From Gammaproteobacteria bacterium (GTDB lineage: Bacteria > Pseudomonadota > Gammaproteobacteria > DSM-16500): 54,545 nucleotides of DNA. The stretch lies in NCBI GenBank assembly GCA_013288815.1, contig JABDBD010000018.1, forward strand, positions 1,478 to 56,022, given 5' to 3'. The notes under the pieces are model-generated. The model worked only from the letters and a program-made list of their open reading frames with translations. It did not search any database and had not been told where the DNA came from. Position 1 is the stretch's first letter. Each line of letters opens with the position of its first letter. Positions 47,370 through 54,545 of the stretch are shown piece after piece. The position numbers were made by a program, and so were the translations under genes.

Positions 47370-48026
47370 TCAAGGCAACCCAAAAACACTAGCAATCGCC
47401 TGAGAAATCCACATAATCGGCGGGGCAATGATATACGACAAAATCCCGGTAACCATGAGCAATATTAAAATGAAAAAACTATAAGGTTCTATGTAAAGCG
47501 TATACCAGGCCATGCGTGGTGGTAATAAGCTCGCTAAAATGCGTCCGCCATCGAGCGGGGGAATAGGTAAGCAATTTAATACGGCTAAAACAACATTAAT
47601 CATAATGCCTGCTTCGCCCATATAGACGAGAGGAACGGCAAACCAGGGTGAGGCACTTAACAGCGACACGCCGATCTTTGCCAAGCCGCCCCATAAACAC
47701 GCCATCAGCAGATTGGAAAGCGGTCCGGCAGCAGATACGATTGCCATATCACGCCGTGGATTATGTAAATTGCGCGCGTCAACCGGAACAGGCTTTGCCC
47801 ATCCAAAAATAAAACCCGTAAACATTAACAATAACAAAGGGACAATAATCGTTCCAACAAGATCAATATGCTTCAGAGGATTAAGCGTTAACCGACCCGA
47901 CAAACGTGCTGTTTGGTCGCCAAACCGAGAAGCTACCCACCCATGAGCAACTTCATGCAGGGTAATGGCAAACAAAACGGGCAATGCCCAAATGGCTATT
48001 TTTTGTGGGAGACTTAACTCTATCAT
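47370..48026 (-). CDS. Site-2-protease-like M50 metalloprotease
   Basis: The 218-residue polytopic membrane zinc protease has HEVAH (His24-Glu25...His28) in the first helix and LPIPPLDGGRI carrying the third zinc ligand. It belongs to the compact YwhC-like M50 subgroup without PDZ domains, which cleaves membrane-spanning substrates. Alone in its orientation gap (143 bp upstream side, 139 bp toward the lipoprotein). Substrate unknown. Confidence 0.93.
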   Translation of the reverse strand: MIELSLPQKIAIWALPVLFAITLHEVAHGWVASRFGDQTARLSGRLTLNPLKHIDLVGTIIVPLLLLMFTGFIFGWAKPVPVDARNLHNPRRDMAIVSAAGPLSNLLMACLWGGLAKIGVSLLSASPWFAVPLVYMGEAGIMINVVLAVLNCLPIPPLDGGRILASLLPPRMAWYTLYIEPYSFFILILLMVTGILSYIIAPPIMWISQAIASVFGLP

Positions 48027-48165
48027 AACTCAATATCTCTGATCGAAATCACATGCTGTCAATAGGAGTATGCCTATCATAACATAAGGGATGATATCTT
48101 TCAGAAAATAAAAAATGAGCATTCAGGAACCTAAATACTCATTCATTTTTTTAAACGATTAAACA

Positions 48166-48447
48166 TTAATTACCGTAGTGAGCGCCACTCGTACTCACTG
48201 GCGGAACAGGAACAGGTGCAGGAACCGGCGCAGAAGGACCATAATGTGCTTCACTGCTACTACCATAGCTCGCACCACTGGTAGAAACAGCAGCAGGAGA
48301 ACCGTAGTGAGCGTGTGAAGTTGATGATTGAGTGACCGTAACAGGTGGTGTGTATGAGTCAAAATCAAAATCATCATGACAACCTGCTAACAACATCAAA
48401 CCACATCCAGCCATAGCAACTGCTAACATTTTTTGAAATGTATTCAT
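48166..48447 (-). CDS. Small lipoprotein with HYG repeats
   Basis: The 93-residue precursor has a signal sequence ending in lipobox LLAGC, so mature Cys23 is lipidated. The mature part is short and low complexity, with repeated S-x-AHYG or similar units (SHAHYGS, SGASYGS, SEAHYGP, SGAHYGN) and a Pro/Val-rich run (PAPVPVPPV). AGAGG lies nine bases upstream of the ATG. Unknown role; envelope-located. Its 5' neighbour 12 bp upstream shares the SEA(H/Y)YG motif. Confidence 0.75.
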   Translation of the reverse strand: MNTFQKMLAVAMAGCGLMLLAGCHDDFDFDSYTPPVTVTQSSTSHAHYGSPAAVSTSGASYGSSSEAHYGPSAPVPAPVPVPPVSTSGAHYGN

Positions 48448-48459
48448 AGGTAAAACCTC

Positions 48460-48885
48460 TTATTTAACAACTTTAACAGCAGGTTTATTAGCTGTCATGT
48501 AAGGACCAATGTTGGCATTGCCATAGCTGAGGCAGTCATCATATACCGATTCATCATGATGATCAGGACCGACATTATGCATGACAACATCCAAACAAAC
48601 TTCATGATCTGGATAGTTAATATCATATGTAATGACATCCATGCCGGATCCCTCTGGGCCTACATAGAAAGGTTGTTCTTGTTTGCCTGTGGGCTGATAA
48701 GTTGCATAAGCTGTGTATTCACCATAGGTGTAGTTATGCAATACAACTTGTGAATTACTCGCCGCTGCTTTTGTATTTGCTAGTTTTTGTTTTGGTTGGC
48801 CATAGTATGCTTCTGATGCAACTGCACTGCCAATCAACGACGTACTTAACAATAAAGCTCCCACGACTGTGATCATTTTATTCAT
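48460..48885 (-). CDS. Exported protein with SEAYYG motif
   Basis: The protein has 141 residues from the ATG 48883-48885, with GGAG nine bases upstream; the frame is open further upstream but the signal peptide starts here (MNKMITVVGALLLSTSLIGSAVA). The mature protein begins SEAYYGQPK and contains two cysteines (EVCLDVV, DDCLSYG) that could form a disulfide, plus a beta-rich YTAYATYQPT core. Periplasmic or secreted. No known family. Likely in one unit with the small lipoprotein downstream. Confidence 0.75.
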   Translation of the reverse strand: MNKMITVVGALLLSTSLIGSAVASEAYYGQPKQKLANTKAAASNSQVVLHNYTYGEYTAYATYQPTGKQEQPFYVGPEGSGMDVITYDINYPDHEVCLDVVMHNVGPDHHDESVYDDCLSYGNANIGPYMTANKPAVKVVK

Positions 48886-49110
48886 TTTACAACTCCAGTG
48901 GTTTAAAATATGTGCAGCGCGTATCATACCCGAATTGCTTCTGAAAATAAATAATTTAATACAATAGCTCAACATTTAATCTAAAATCAGAATATAAAAA
49001 AACCAATCCGTTAAAAACACAAAACATTATTTGAATAAATAGTGATCATGCGGCATGCTTTTGTGCATTATAATGCCATTTACAATGGCTAGGCGGGAAG
49101 TTATGTCCAT

Positions 49111-49752
49111 TTGCTATTACACATAGTTGGCTTAACACTCTATTTTTGTTCTAGCTCAGGAGATGGCTTAGAGAAAATCGGTCGAGAGATTGATAACGCA
49201 CTTAAGAAAACAAACCTGGAACCAAAAGCAAAATTAGAAAATGCTATACCGTCAGATAAATGCAGTAGTACAAAAATGATATTAATGAAAATGGCATTAA
49301 GCACTGCAGTTATTCTGAATTCTGCTGGGATTGCAGTATCAACCTACCAAACATTCGGAGCATTAGGCGATGCATCAAAAGAGGAGGGTTCCGTTATTCC
49401 TGAAGGAATATTTGATTTCAGTAAGTGGGCTTTTCTCATCGCCGGCGGCATCAGTAACTTTATTTTTGTCAGTTCCTTTTTTATGACTTTAAATAAAAAA
49501 CTAGAGAAGCTATTAACGCCAAAACCGTTAGAAGCTCCACTACAGCCTAGCGCAGAGGCTAATTATTCTGAAGAAGAGGACTCCGAATCAGATGATGCAG
49601 AAATAAATACTGACAGAAATCCTTTTGAAAATAGAAAAAATGATATTGTTTTAGAAGTGAAAAAAGAGGATGAAGTAACCACGCAAAATAGTAACGCGGA
49701 TAATCCACTAGACACAAATAATTCCGCAAGGTTAGGAACGAGCACGAAATAA
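49111..49752 (+). CDS. Membrane protein with element-derived C-terminus
   Basis: The longest frame (213 residues) starts at TTG 49111. A better-looking start, ATG 49103 behind GGGAAG, is out of frame and stops after seven codons, so the N-terminus may be frameshifted or misassigned. Two membrane helices are visible (residues about 57-80 and 106-126), then an acidic, disordered C-terminal tail (SEEEDSESDDAEINTD). The last codons (GTSTK, stop) are encoded by the palindromic element at 49733-49916, so the native 3' end is probably lost. No family recognised. Confidence 0.55.
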   Translation: MLLHIVGLTLYFCSSSGDGLEKIGREIDNALKKTNLEPKAKLENAIPSDKCSSTKMILMKMALSTAVILNSAGIAVSTYQTFGALGDASKEEGSVIPEGIFDFSKWAFLIAGGISNFIFVSSFFMTLNKKLEKLLTPKPLEAPLQPSAEANYSEEEDSESDDAEINTDRNPFENRKNDIVLEVKKEDEVTTQNSNADNPLDTNNSARLGTSTK

Positions 49753-49916
49753 CTCCCGCAACTTGGCGCTCAGTTGTCATGCAGATTTGCACGAACTTTT
49801 TGCGAAAAATCGCGAGCATAGTTGTTCTATGTAAGCGTTTTTTCGCAAAAAGTTCGTGCAAAGATGCGGGGCAAATGAGATGCCAAGTTGCGGGAGTTAT
49901 TTCGTGCTCGTTCCTA
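49733..49916. mobile_element. TA-flanked 180-bp palindromic miniature element
   Basis: The outer arms (GGAACGAGCACGAAATAACT... from 49735, complement ending 49914) are complementary over more than 30 bp. Inner arms (TTGCACGAACTTTTTGCG / its complement) continue the palindrome. TA lies on both sides (49733-49734, 49915-49916), as for IS630/mariner-type insertions. No transposase. It overlaps the end of the membrane protein gene and lies just upstream of the ZIP transporter gene; a related end sequence occurs near 14427. Confidence 0.8.
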
Positions 49917-50000
49917 AGCTGTACCATAACACTTATTACTGTTAAAAAGCAGCTTTTAGAATTATACTCACTAACCTATTCATCGAGCGTGACCCATCTT

Positions 50001-50759
50001 ATGTCTCTGATTAGTTACAAAATACTAGCGGGCTTGTTAATTTTTATCACTAGCCTACTTGCAGCTCGTTACCCGCTAAAAGTTCGCGCGCAAGTCACGC
50101 ATAATGATTTTTTAGAATTAGGTGATGCGTTCGCGAGCGGTATATTTTTAGGGGCTGCTTTATTTCATATGTTGCCGGAAGCAAGACAAAGTTTTTTTCA
50201 AATCTTGGGCACTACTCATTACCCATTATCCGAATTTTTTTGCGCAGGTGGATTTTTATTATTATTATTTTTTGAGCGACTCTCTGGAAATTCTAGCCAC
50301 ACCACGACAAACTCTGTTCCCTATATTATTGCGCTGATCATCATCATTCATTCGTTAATTGAAGGTGCAGTGTTAGGAATCAACACGACGTTCGCAACAG
50401 CTTCTATTATTTTCTTGGCGATTATCGCCCACAAAGGATCCGAAAGTTTTGCGCTAGCCATCAGCCTAAATCAAACAACACTTTCTTTGCGCCGTTCTCT
50501 CATCTTGGTATTGATTTTTTCTCTTATGACACCGGCAGGTATCGCTGCGGGAACAACAATCACTCTATTTTTACAGTATAAAACAGGGCAATTACTCACA
50601 GCAGGATTTAGTGCGTTTGCAGCTGGGACTTTTTTATACATGTCCACACTGCACCACATTAACCATCACAAGCGCTCGCATCAGGGTGAGGGAATGAAAG
50701 AATATTTTGCTTTGCTAGGAGGATTGATTGTCATGGGTGGTTTAGCTGCGTGGTCTTAA
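50001..50759 (+). CDS. ZIP-family metal transporter
   Basis: The protein has 252 residues from the ATG at 50001; the open frame extends upstream into the palindromic element, which is unlikely to be coding. ZIP hallmarks: TM4 HSLIEG (His117, Glu121) and TM5 HKGSES (His144, Glu148), which form the metal site, and DAFASGIFLGAALFHMLPEA in the N-terminal helices. A His-rich loop (HHINHHKRSHQ) lies near the C-terminus. Likely imports zinc, iron or manganese across the inner membrane. The upstream element may have changed its promoter. Confidence 0.9.
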   Translation: MSLISYKILAGLLIFITSLLAARYPLKVRAQVTHNDFLELGDAFASGIFLGAALFHMLPEARQSFFQILGTTHYPLSEFFCAGGFLLLLFFERLSGNSSHTTTNSVPYIIALIIIIHSLIEGAVLGINTTFATASIIFLAIIAHKGSESFALAISLNQTTLSLRRSLILVLIFSLMTPAGIAAGTTITLFLQYKTGQLLTAGFSAFAAGTFLYMSTLHHINHHKRSHQGEGMKEYFALLGGLIVMGGLAAWS

Positions 50760-50831
50760 ATTGACATCATCCTTTTTAATCTGTGATCTGGTCGTCGCTA
50801 TTTCGCCTCTCATGTTTGGATTCCAATTTAT

Positions 50832-50852
50832 GGAATTATAATTTATAATTCC
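50832..50852. promoter_or_regulatory. Perfect palindrome over -10 of third ATPase gene
   Basis: GGAATTATA, 3-bp spacer ATT, TATAATTCC; the symmetry extends partly outward (TTAT/GTAA). It contains TATAAT-like sequences on both strands and ends 28 bp before the ATPase ATG. Candidate operator overlapping the promoter. Confidence 0.6.
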
Positions 50853-50880
50853 GTAAATCTAAATCGTTGAGTCATCTATT

Positions 50881-52008
50881 ATGCAACCCATCTCTTTTCC
50901 ATTAGGCATTGCTGAAGGACACTATTTCTGTAATCGCAAACTGGAGACCAAACAACTGATCAGAAATATTCAACAAGGCACTCACACTGTGCTTATCTCT
51001 CCACGGCGATATGGAAAAACTAGCTTAGCGTATAAGGCTATTAAAGAAAGCAAACTGCCCAATGCGCGTGTTGATTTATTTATGACGACCAATGCTGCCG
51101 AGATTGAAAGGGCCATCATTGATGGCGTCAACAACCTATTAAGCCTAGTCAGCAATAATGCAGAACTGTTATTAGGCCTCATAAAAGATTATATAAAATT
51201 ACTGAAACCTTCTTTTGAAGTAAGCACCCATGGGTTAAAAATAAAACTGGAAAGAACAGATAAAAGCACAAGCAGCGCTAATAATATCCGCGAAGCACTT
51301 CAAATCTTAGAATGTGTTTTAAAAAAGAAATCGACTTCTGCAGTATTACTTATTGATGAATTTCAAGAAATTCAACGCGTCGCTCCTGACCAAGGAATAG
51401 AAGGTGCCATTCGGCACGTACTGCAAGAAACAAAAAATATTGCTGTCATTTTTTCAGGTAGCCACCGCCATCTACTCAAAAATATGTTTAATGATAGAAG
51501 CAAACCTCTCTATAGGCTTTGTGATGAAATACAGCTAGATCGAATTAGCGAAGAAGATTACCTGCCTTTTATTGATAAGTTCTCACACAAGCAATGGGGA
51601 AAGGGCTTGCCCAAAGCCGTTACTGAAAAAATACTTAGTTATAGCGAATGTCACGCTTATTATTTTAATGCTCTTTATGAAAAATTATTTTCCCATAAGA
51701 CATTACCCAATGGAGTTACAGTAGATCTCATTTGGAACGACCTGATACTCTTGAAAAAGAAAGACCTATTACGAGAAACAAAAGAATTCAATATCACTCA
51801 TAAAAAAGTATTAGTCGCTATTGCCCATGGAATCGATCATGAGCTGACCGGACATACATTTTTATCCTATGCTGATCTAGCAGGCTCTAGCGTGCTTCGC
51901 GCATTAGAATATCTTGAAGAAAATGACTTCATCGAAAAAAGAGGAAAACGCTATTACCTAATTGACCCCTTGCTCAAAGCAATACTGAATCAATTGACTT
52001 ACTTTTAA
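50881..52008 (+). CDS. P-loop ATPase (ATPase_2 family)
   Basis: The 375-residue protein has a Walker A-like PRRYGKTS (residues 41-48; the first Gly is replaced, as is common in this family), Walker B VLLIDEFQEI, the sensor segment VIFSGSHRHLLKNMF, and a C-terminal winged helix (residues about 305-372; TGHTFLSYADLAGSSVLRALEYLEENDFIEKRGKRYYLIDPLL in blocks). It lacks the nuclease-like C-terminal domain of the ATPase at 25 kb. Unknown function; members are often mobile and stand alone. A palindrome covers its presumed promoter. Confidence 0.88.
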   Translation: MQPISFPLGIAEGHYFCNRKLETKQLIRNIQQGTHTVLISPRRYGKTSLAYKAIKESKLPNARVDLFMTTNAAEIERAIIDGVNNLLSLVSNNAELLLGLIKDYIKLLKPSFEVSTHGLKIKLERTDKSTSSANNIREALQILECVLKKKSTSAVLLIDEFQEIQRVAPDQGIEGAIRHVLQETKNIAVIFSGSHRHLLKNMFNDRSKPLYRLCDEIQLDRISEEDYLPFIDKFSHKQWGKGLPKAVTEKILSYSECHAYYFNALYEKLFSHKTLPNGVTVDLIWNDLILLKKKDLLRETKEFNITHKKVLVAIAHGIDHELTGHTFLSYADLAGSSVLRALEYLEENDFIEKRGKRYYLIDPLLKAILNQLTYF

Positions 52009-52107
52009 AATTCTCACGTCTGATGCAGTCAGGTAACTGGTAAAAAAGCATGGATTGCTTCCTGCCGCGCTTCGCTCGCAGTCGCAACGACGAAAGTTTA
52101 GGTATTT

Positions 52108-52133
52108 GCCATCCCACGAAAACGCAGGATGGC
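52108..52133. terminator. Hairpin between convergent ATPase and mdh genes
   Basis: GCCATCC and GGATGGC pair across a 12-base loop, 14 bp from the mdh stop. No T-run on either strand, so it is only a candidate terminator. The rest of the 138-bp gap contains an intergenic repeat-like stretch (GGATTGCTTCCTGCCGC... near 52052) of a kind widely scattered in bacterial genomes. Confidence 0.35.
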
Positions 52134-52146
52134 GTATTGAGTGACA

Positions 52147-53139
52147 CTAGATTAAACCAAGCTCTTTCACCGCATCACGCTCTTGACGCAACTCATCTAA
52201 TGTCAGTTTTATTTTTTCTTTACCAAAATCATTTTGCGGAACATCCATAATAACTTTCAATTTCCCGCCTTCAGTGCGGCAAGGAACAGAGAAAATTAAC
52301 CCTTCTTCTACACCGTATTCACCTTGCGAGCAACGGCCTACAGAAAAACTTTCACCCGCCACCGTATCATGAGAAAGATGATACACCGTGCTAAGCGCAG
52401 CATTTGCAGCCGATGCAGCAGATGACGAGCCACGCGTTTTGATGACTTCGGCGCCGCGTTTTTGCACTAATGGAATAAAATCATTTTGTAGCCAAGCGAT
52501 ATCTTTTATTGTTTCTGTCGTCGGCTTGCCATTAATTTTGGCATTATAGAAATCAGGATATTGAGTTGAAGAATGATTTCCCCAAATAGTCATTTGGGTC
52601 ACCGCAGTCACATCTAGGCCTGCTTTTTTTGCCAATTGTGTTCTTGCGCGCAACTCATCGAGGGCCGTCATGGCATAGAAACGATCTCTTGGTACATCAG
52701 GGGCGTTATTCATTGCAATTAAACAATTGGTATTGCAAGGATTACCTACCACTAATACACGCACATCATCAGCGGCATGATCATTAATCGCCTTTCCTTG
52801 CGTTGTGAAAATTTTTCCGTTAATTTTCAATAGATCTGAACGTTCCATGCCATCTTTGCGGGGAACAGCACCGACCAACATCACCCAGTTAGCATCACGC
52901 ATTGCAACATTCACATCAGACGTACACACGACATTTTTTAATAATGGAAAAGCACAATCATCAAGCTCCATTGCAACTCCTTTTAAAGAAGGCAATGTTT
53001 GCTCAAGCTCTAAGAGTTGTAACTCAACTTCCGTATCCAGACCTAGCATTTGCCCAGATGCAATTCTAAAAATTAAAGCATAGCCGATTTGGCCCGCCGC
53101 TCCACTCACTGCAATTTTAACGCGTTTTTTCATTGGCAT
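52147..53139 (-). CDS. mdh: Malate dehydrogenase (NAD-dependent)
   Basis: Mdh interconverts malate and oxaloacetate in the TCA cycle. The 330-residue protein is of the cytosolic-type Mdh group: [19 protein letters not shown] dinucleotide fold, [45 protein letters not shown] with substrate-binding arginines, and [11 protein letters not shown] with the catalytic His. GGAG lies six bases upstream of the ATG. Full length. Confidence 0.97.
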   Translation of the reverse strand: MPMKKRVKIAVSGAAGQIGYALIFRIASGQMLGLDTEVELQLLELEQTLPSLKGVAMELDDCAFPLLKNVVCTSDVNVAMRDANWVMLVGAVPRKDGMERSDLLKINGKIFTTQGKAINDHAADDVRVLVVGNPCNTNCLIAMNNAPDVPRDRFYAMTALDELRARTQLAKKAGLDVTAVTQMTIWGNHSSTQYPDFYNAKINGKPTTETIKDIAWLQNDFIPLVQKRGAEVIKTRGSSSAASAANAALSTVYHLSHDTVAGESFSVGRCSQGEYGVEEGLIFSVPCRTEGGKLKVIMDVPQNDFGKEKIKLTLDELRQERDAVKELGLI

Positions 53140-53222
53140 GACGCTCTCCTGTAAAAGTCTGAGGGCATTTTAACGCGAAAATCAGTTAAGGTGCGAATAA
53201 AAAGATATGATAAAATGCACGC

Positions 53223-54377
53223 ATGCAAAAATTTACAACAACCATTCCATTGAGTCTCTATATACACCTACCTTGGTGTGTACGAAAATGCCCCTATTGT
53301 GACTTTAATTCTCACCAGGCACCGCCATCACTACCCGAAGAATTATATGTAAATGCCCTCATAAACGATTTAGAAGAGCATTTGCCCAGCATTTGGGGAC
53401 GCCGCTTACACAGTATTTTTTTTGGTGGAGGCACACCCAGCTTATTTTCCGAATCGGCCATCGAAAAGATTTTACAAGCTGTACATGCACGACTGAATTT
53501 CGGCGCAGATACTGAGATCACATTAGAAGCGAATCCAGGTACCATCGATGAATCTCGTTTTTTAGGTCTGCGACTTGCTGGGATTAATCGTCTATCCATA
53601 GGCTTGCAAAGCTTGCAAGACGATAAACTAAAATCTCTCGGGCGAATTCATGATCGCAATCATGCCCTACGTGCGATTGAAATTGCTCAGCAAGTTGGGT
53701 TTGATAATTTCAATGTGGATCTGATGCACGGTCTACCCAATCAAACAGTAGACGATGCATTAAGTGATTTGCGTGATGCCTTAGCATGGAAACCAACGCA
53801 TTTATCGTGGTATCAACTGACTATCGAACCGAATACGTATTTTCATCATCAACCACCCACACTTCCTTCCGAAGAAATTTTGGCTAACATTCAAGATCAA
53901 GGACACGCCCTCTTACACGAGCATGGCTTTACACATTATGAAGTTTCTGCTTTTTGCCAACCACAGCGCGAATGTCTGCATAATCTCAATTATTGGGAAT
54001 TCGGCGATTACTTAGGAATCGGCGCCGGCGCACATAGCAAAATAACCGACATCGAAAATCAAGTGATCAGTCGTCATTGGCAAGTCAAAAATCCACGTGA
54101 TTACTTAAATCCTGAAAAAGAATTTGTAGCCGAAAAAAAAATTCTAACAACGAATGACTGCAAATTTGAATTTATGTTGAATGCCTTACGATTAATTGAG
54201 GGCGTGCCTACACACTATTTTACGGAGCGCACAGGACTATCAGTGAATGAATTGGAGCCCGCGCTTTCTGAAGCCAAACATAAAAAATTACTCATCAATA
54301 ATGATAAAAAAATATGTGCTACCGAACTAGGTCAACGCTTTTTAAATGATTTAGTCAGCCTGTTTTTAGCAAAATAA
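53223..54377 (+). CDS. hemW: Heme chaperone HemW (radical SAM)
   Basis: The 384-residue radical SAM protein has CVRKCPYC (Cys19, Cys23, Cys26) binding the 4Fe-4S cluster, then DFNSHQ, which marks HemW rather than true coproporphyrinogen dehydrogenase HemN (CxxxCxxCxC). FFGGGTPSLFS, TLEANPGT, GINRLSIGLQS and DLMHGLPNQT are family motifs; a HemN C-terminal domain follows. HemW binds heme and is thought to deliver it to respiratory proteins. The 3' end overlaps a convergent partial gene by 12 bp. Confidence 0.95.
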   Translation: MQKFTTTIPLSLYIHLPWCVRKCPYCDFNSHQAPPSLPEELYVNALINDLEEHLPSIWGRRLHSIFFGGGTPSLFSESAIEKILQAVHARLNFGADTEITLEANPGTIDESRFLGLRLAGINRLSIGLQSLQDDKLKSLGRIHDRNHALRAIEIAQQVGFDNFNVDLMHGLPNQTVDDALSDLRDALAWKPTHLSWYQLTIEPNTYFHHQPPTLPSEEILANIQDQGHALLHEHGFTHYEVSAFCQPQRECLHNLNYWEFGDYLGIGAGAHSKITDIENQVISRHWQVKNPRDYLNPEKEFVAEKKILTTNDCKFEFMLNALRLIEGVPTHYFTERTGLSVNELEPALSEAKHKKLLINNDKKICATELGQRFLNDLVSLFLAK

Positions 54378-54545
54378 TTGCTTAGGAAGAGGTTTAAAAT
54401 AGATTGCATCAGGTTTCGAATGGTAATCATTACTTTTAAACAGCAAAGGCTGAAATCCCTTCCCATATAGTTTAGAGCGAATAATTTTCAGCAATTGTGT
54501 CTGAATCTCTAAGTTTTCAAATGTTATTAAATTCGCTAAAAGCAA
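54366..54545 (-). CDS. 3' end of a truncated unknown gene (window edge)
   Basis: An uninterrupted minus-strand frame runs from the window edge to a TAA at 54366-54368 (59 codons). The visible residues (LLLANLITFENLEIQTQLLK, then LYGKGFQPLLF and DAIYFKPLPKQLFC at the end) look like protein sequence and the frame closes just inside the hemW 3' end, the usual arrangement of convergent genes. Not recognised. Confidence 0.6.
   Translation of the reverse strand: MLLANLITFENLEIQTQLLKIIRSKLYGKGFQPLLFKSNDYHSKPDAIYFKPLPKQLFC

Noticed and set aside
49779..50000. 74-codon upstream extension of the ZIP transporter
   Set aside because: It lies largely within the palindromic element and adds sequence unlike ZIP proteins; the family N-terminus fits the ATG at 50001.

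Overview
The window reads as a chromosomal segment of an AT-rich, host-associated gammaproteobacterium, most likely in or near the Legionellales (Legionella/Coxiella relatives). This is an inference. It rests on conserved gammaproteobacterial gene orders (topA-smg-dprA, argS-SPOR-hslV-hslU-DUF971, gshA-gshB with the T. ferrooxidans-type GshA), on Kdo transferase and other Gram-negative envelope genes, and on several large, lineage-specific, effector-like proteins (leucine-rich repeats, coiled coils, a PI-PLC-like secreted enzyme) between housekeeping genes. No rRNA, tRNA, CRISPR array or intact transposase was seen.

Layout. 1-5.5 kb: one giant minus-strand gene for a leucine-rich-repeat protein with a transglutaminase-like Cys-His-Asp triad. 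5.6-6.3 kb: a small inverted-repeat element and two small membrane or secreted proteins. 6.4-14.4 kb: ferredoxin, coaD, family-4 uracil-DNA glycosylase, waaA, rpe, a VOC protein and rpiA, mixed with four unrecognised coiled-coil or helical proteins. 14.5-19.6 kb: DUF971, hslU, hslV, a SPOR protein and argS, with a palindromic element between hslV and hslU that supplies the last codons of hslV. 19.95-20.08 kb: an intergenic plus-strand RNA candidate of about 130 nt with the architecture of RsmY/RsmZ/CsrB-type CsrA-sequestering sRNAs. 20.2-25 kb: a HepT/MntA (HEPN/MNT) toxin-antitoxin pair directly downstream of topA, then smg and dprA. 25-28.2 kb: two stand-alone P-loop ATPases, each with its own repeated promoter element. 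28.2-34.5 kb: a SulP-STAS-cNMP transporter, gshB, gshA and dsbD. 34.5-37 kb: groESL behind a promoter that combines sigma70 boxes, a CIRCE operator and a sigma32-like promoter. 37-44 kb: an unknown protein, a Sco-type copper chaperone, a REC-PAS-GGDEF-EAL regulator coupled to an MHYT-domain histidine kinase, and a secreted PI-PLC-like enzyme. 44-47.2 kb: a two-gene cluster of large unknown helical proteins. 47.4-54.5 kb: an M50 protease, two small exported proteins with a shared A(H/Y)YG motif, a membrane protein whose 3' end lies in a palindromic element, a ZIP metal transporter, a third lone ATPase, mdh, hemW and the 3' end of one more gene.

Three themes stand out. (1) Post-transcriptional and second-messenger control: the CsrA-titrating RNA candidate and the MHYT kinase/c-di-GMP regulator are parts of the kind of network that controls life-cycle switching in Legionella-like bacteria. 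(2) Palindromic miniature elements flanked by TA: at least three unrelated sequences follow this pattern, and two of them provide new C-termini and stop codons to genes. (3) Three orphan P-loop ATPases each sit behind a different palindromic or repeated AT-rich promoter element, which suggests dedicated, perhaps autogenous, regulation.
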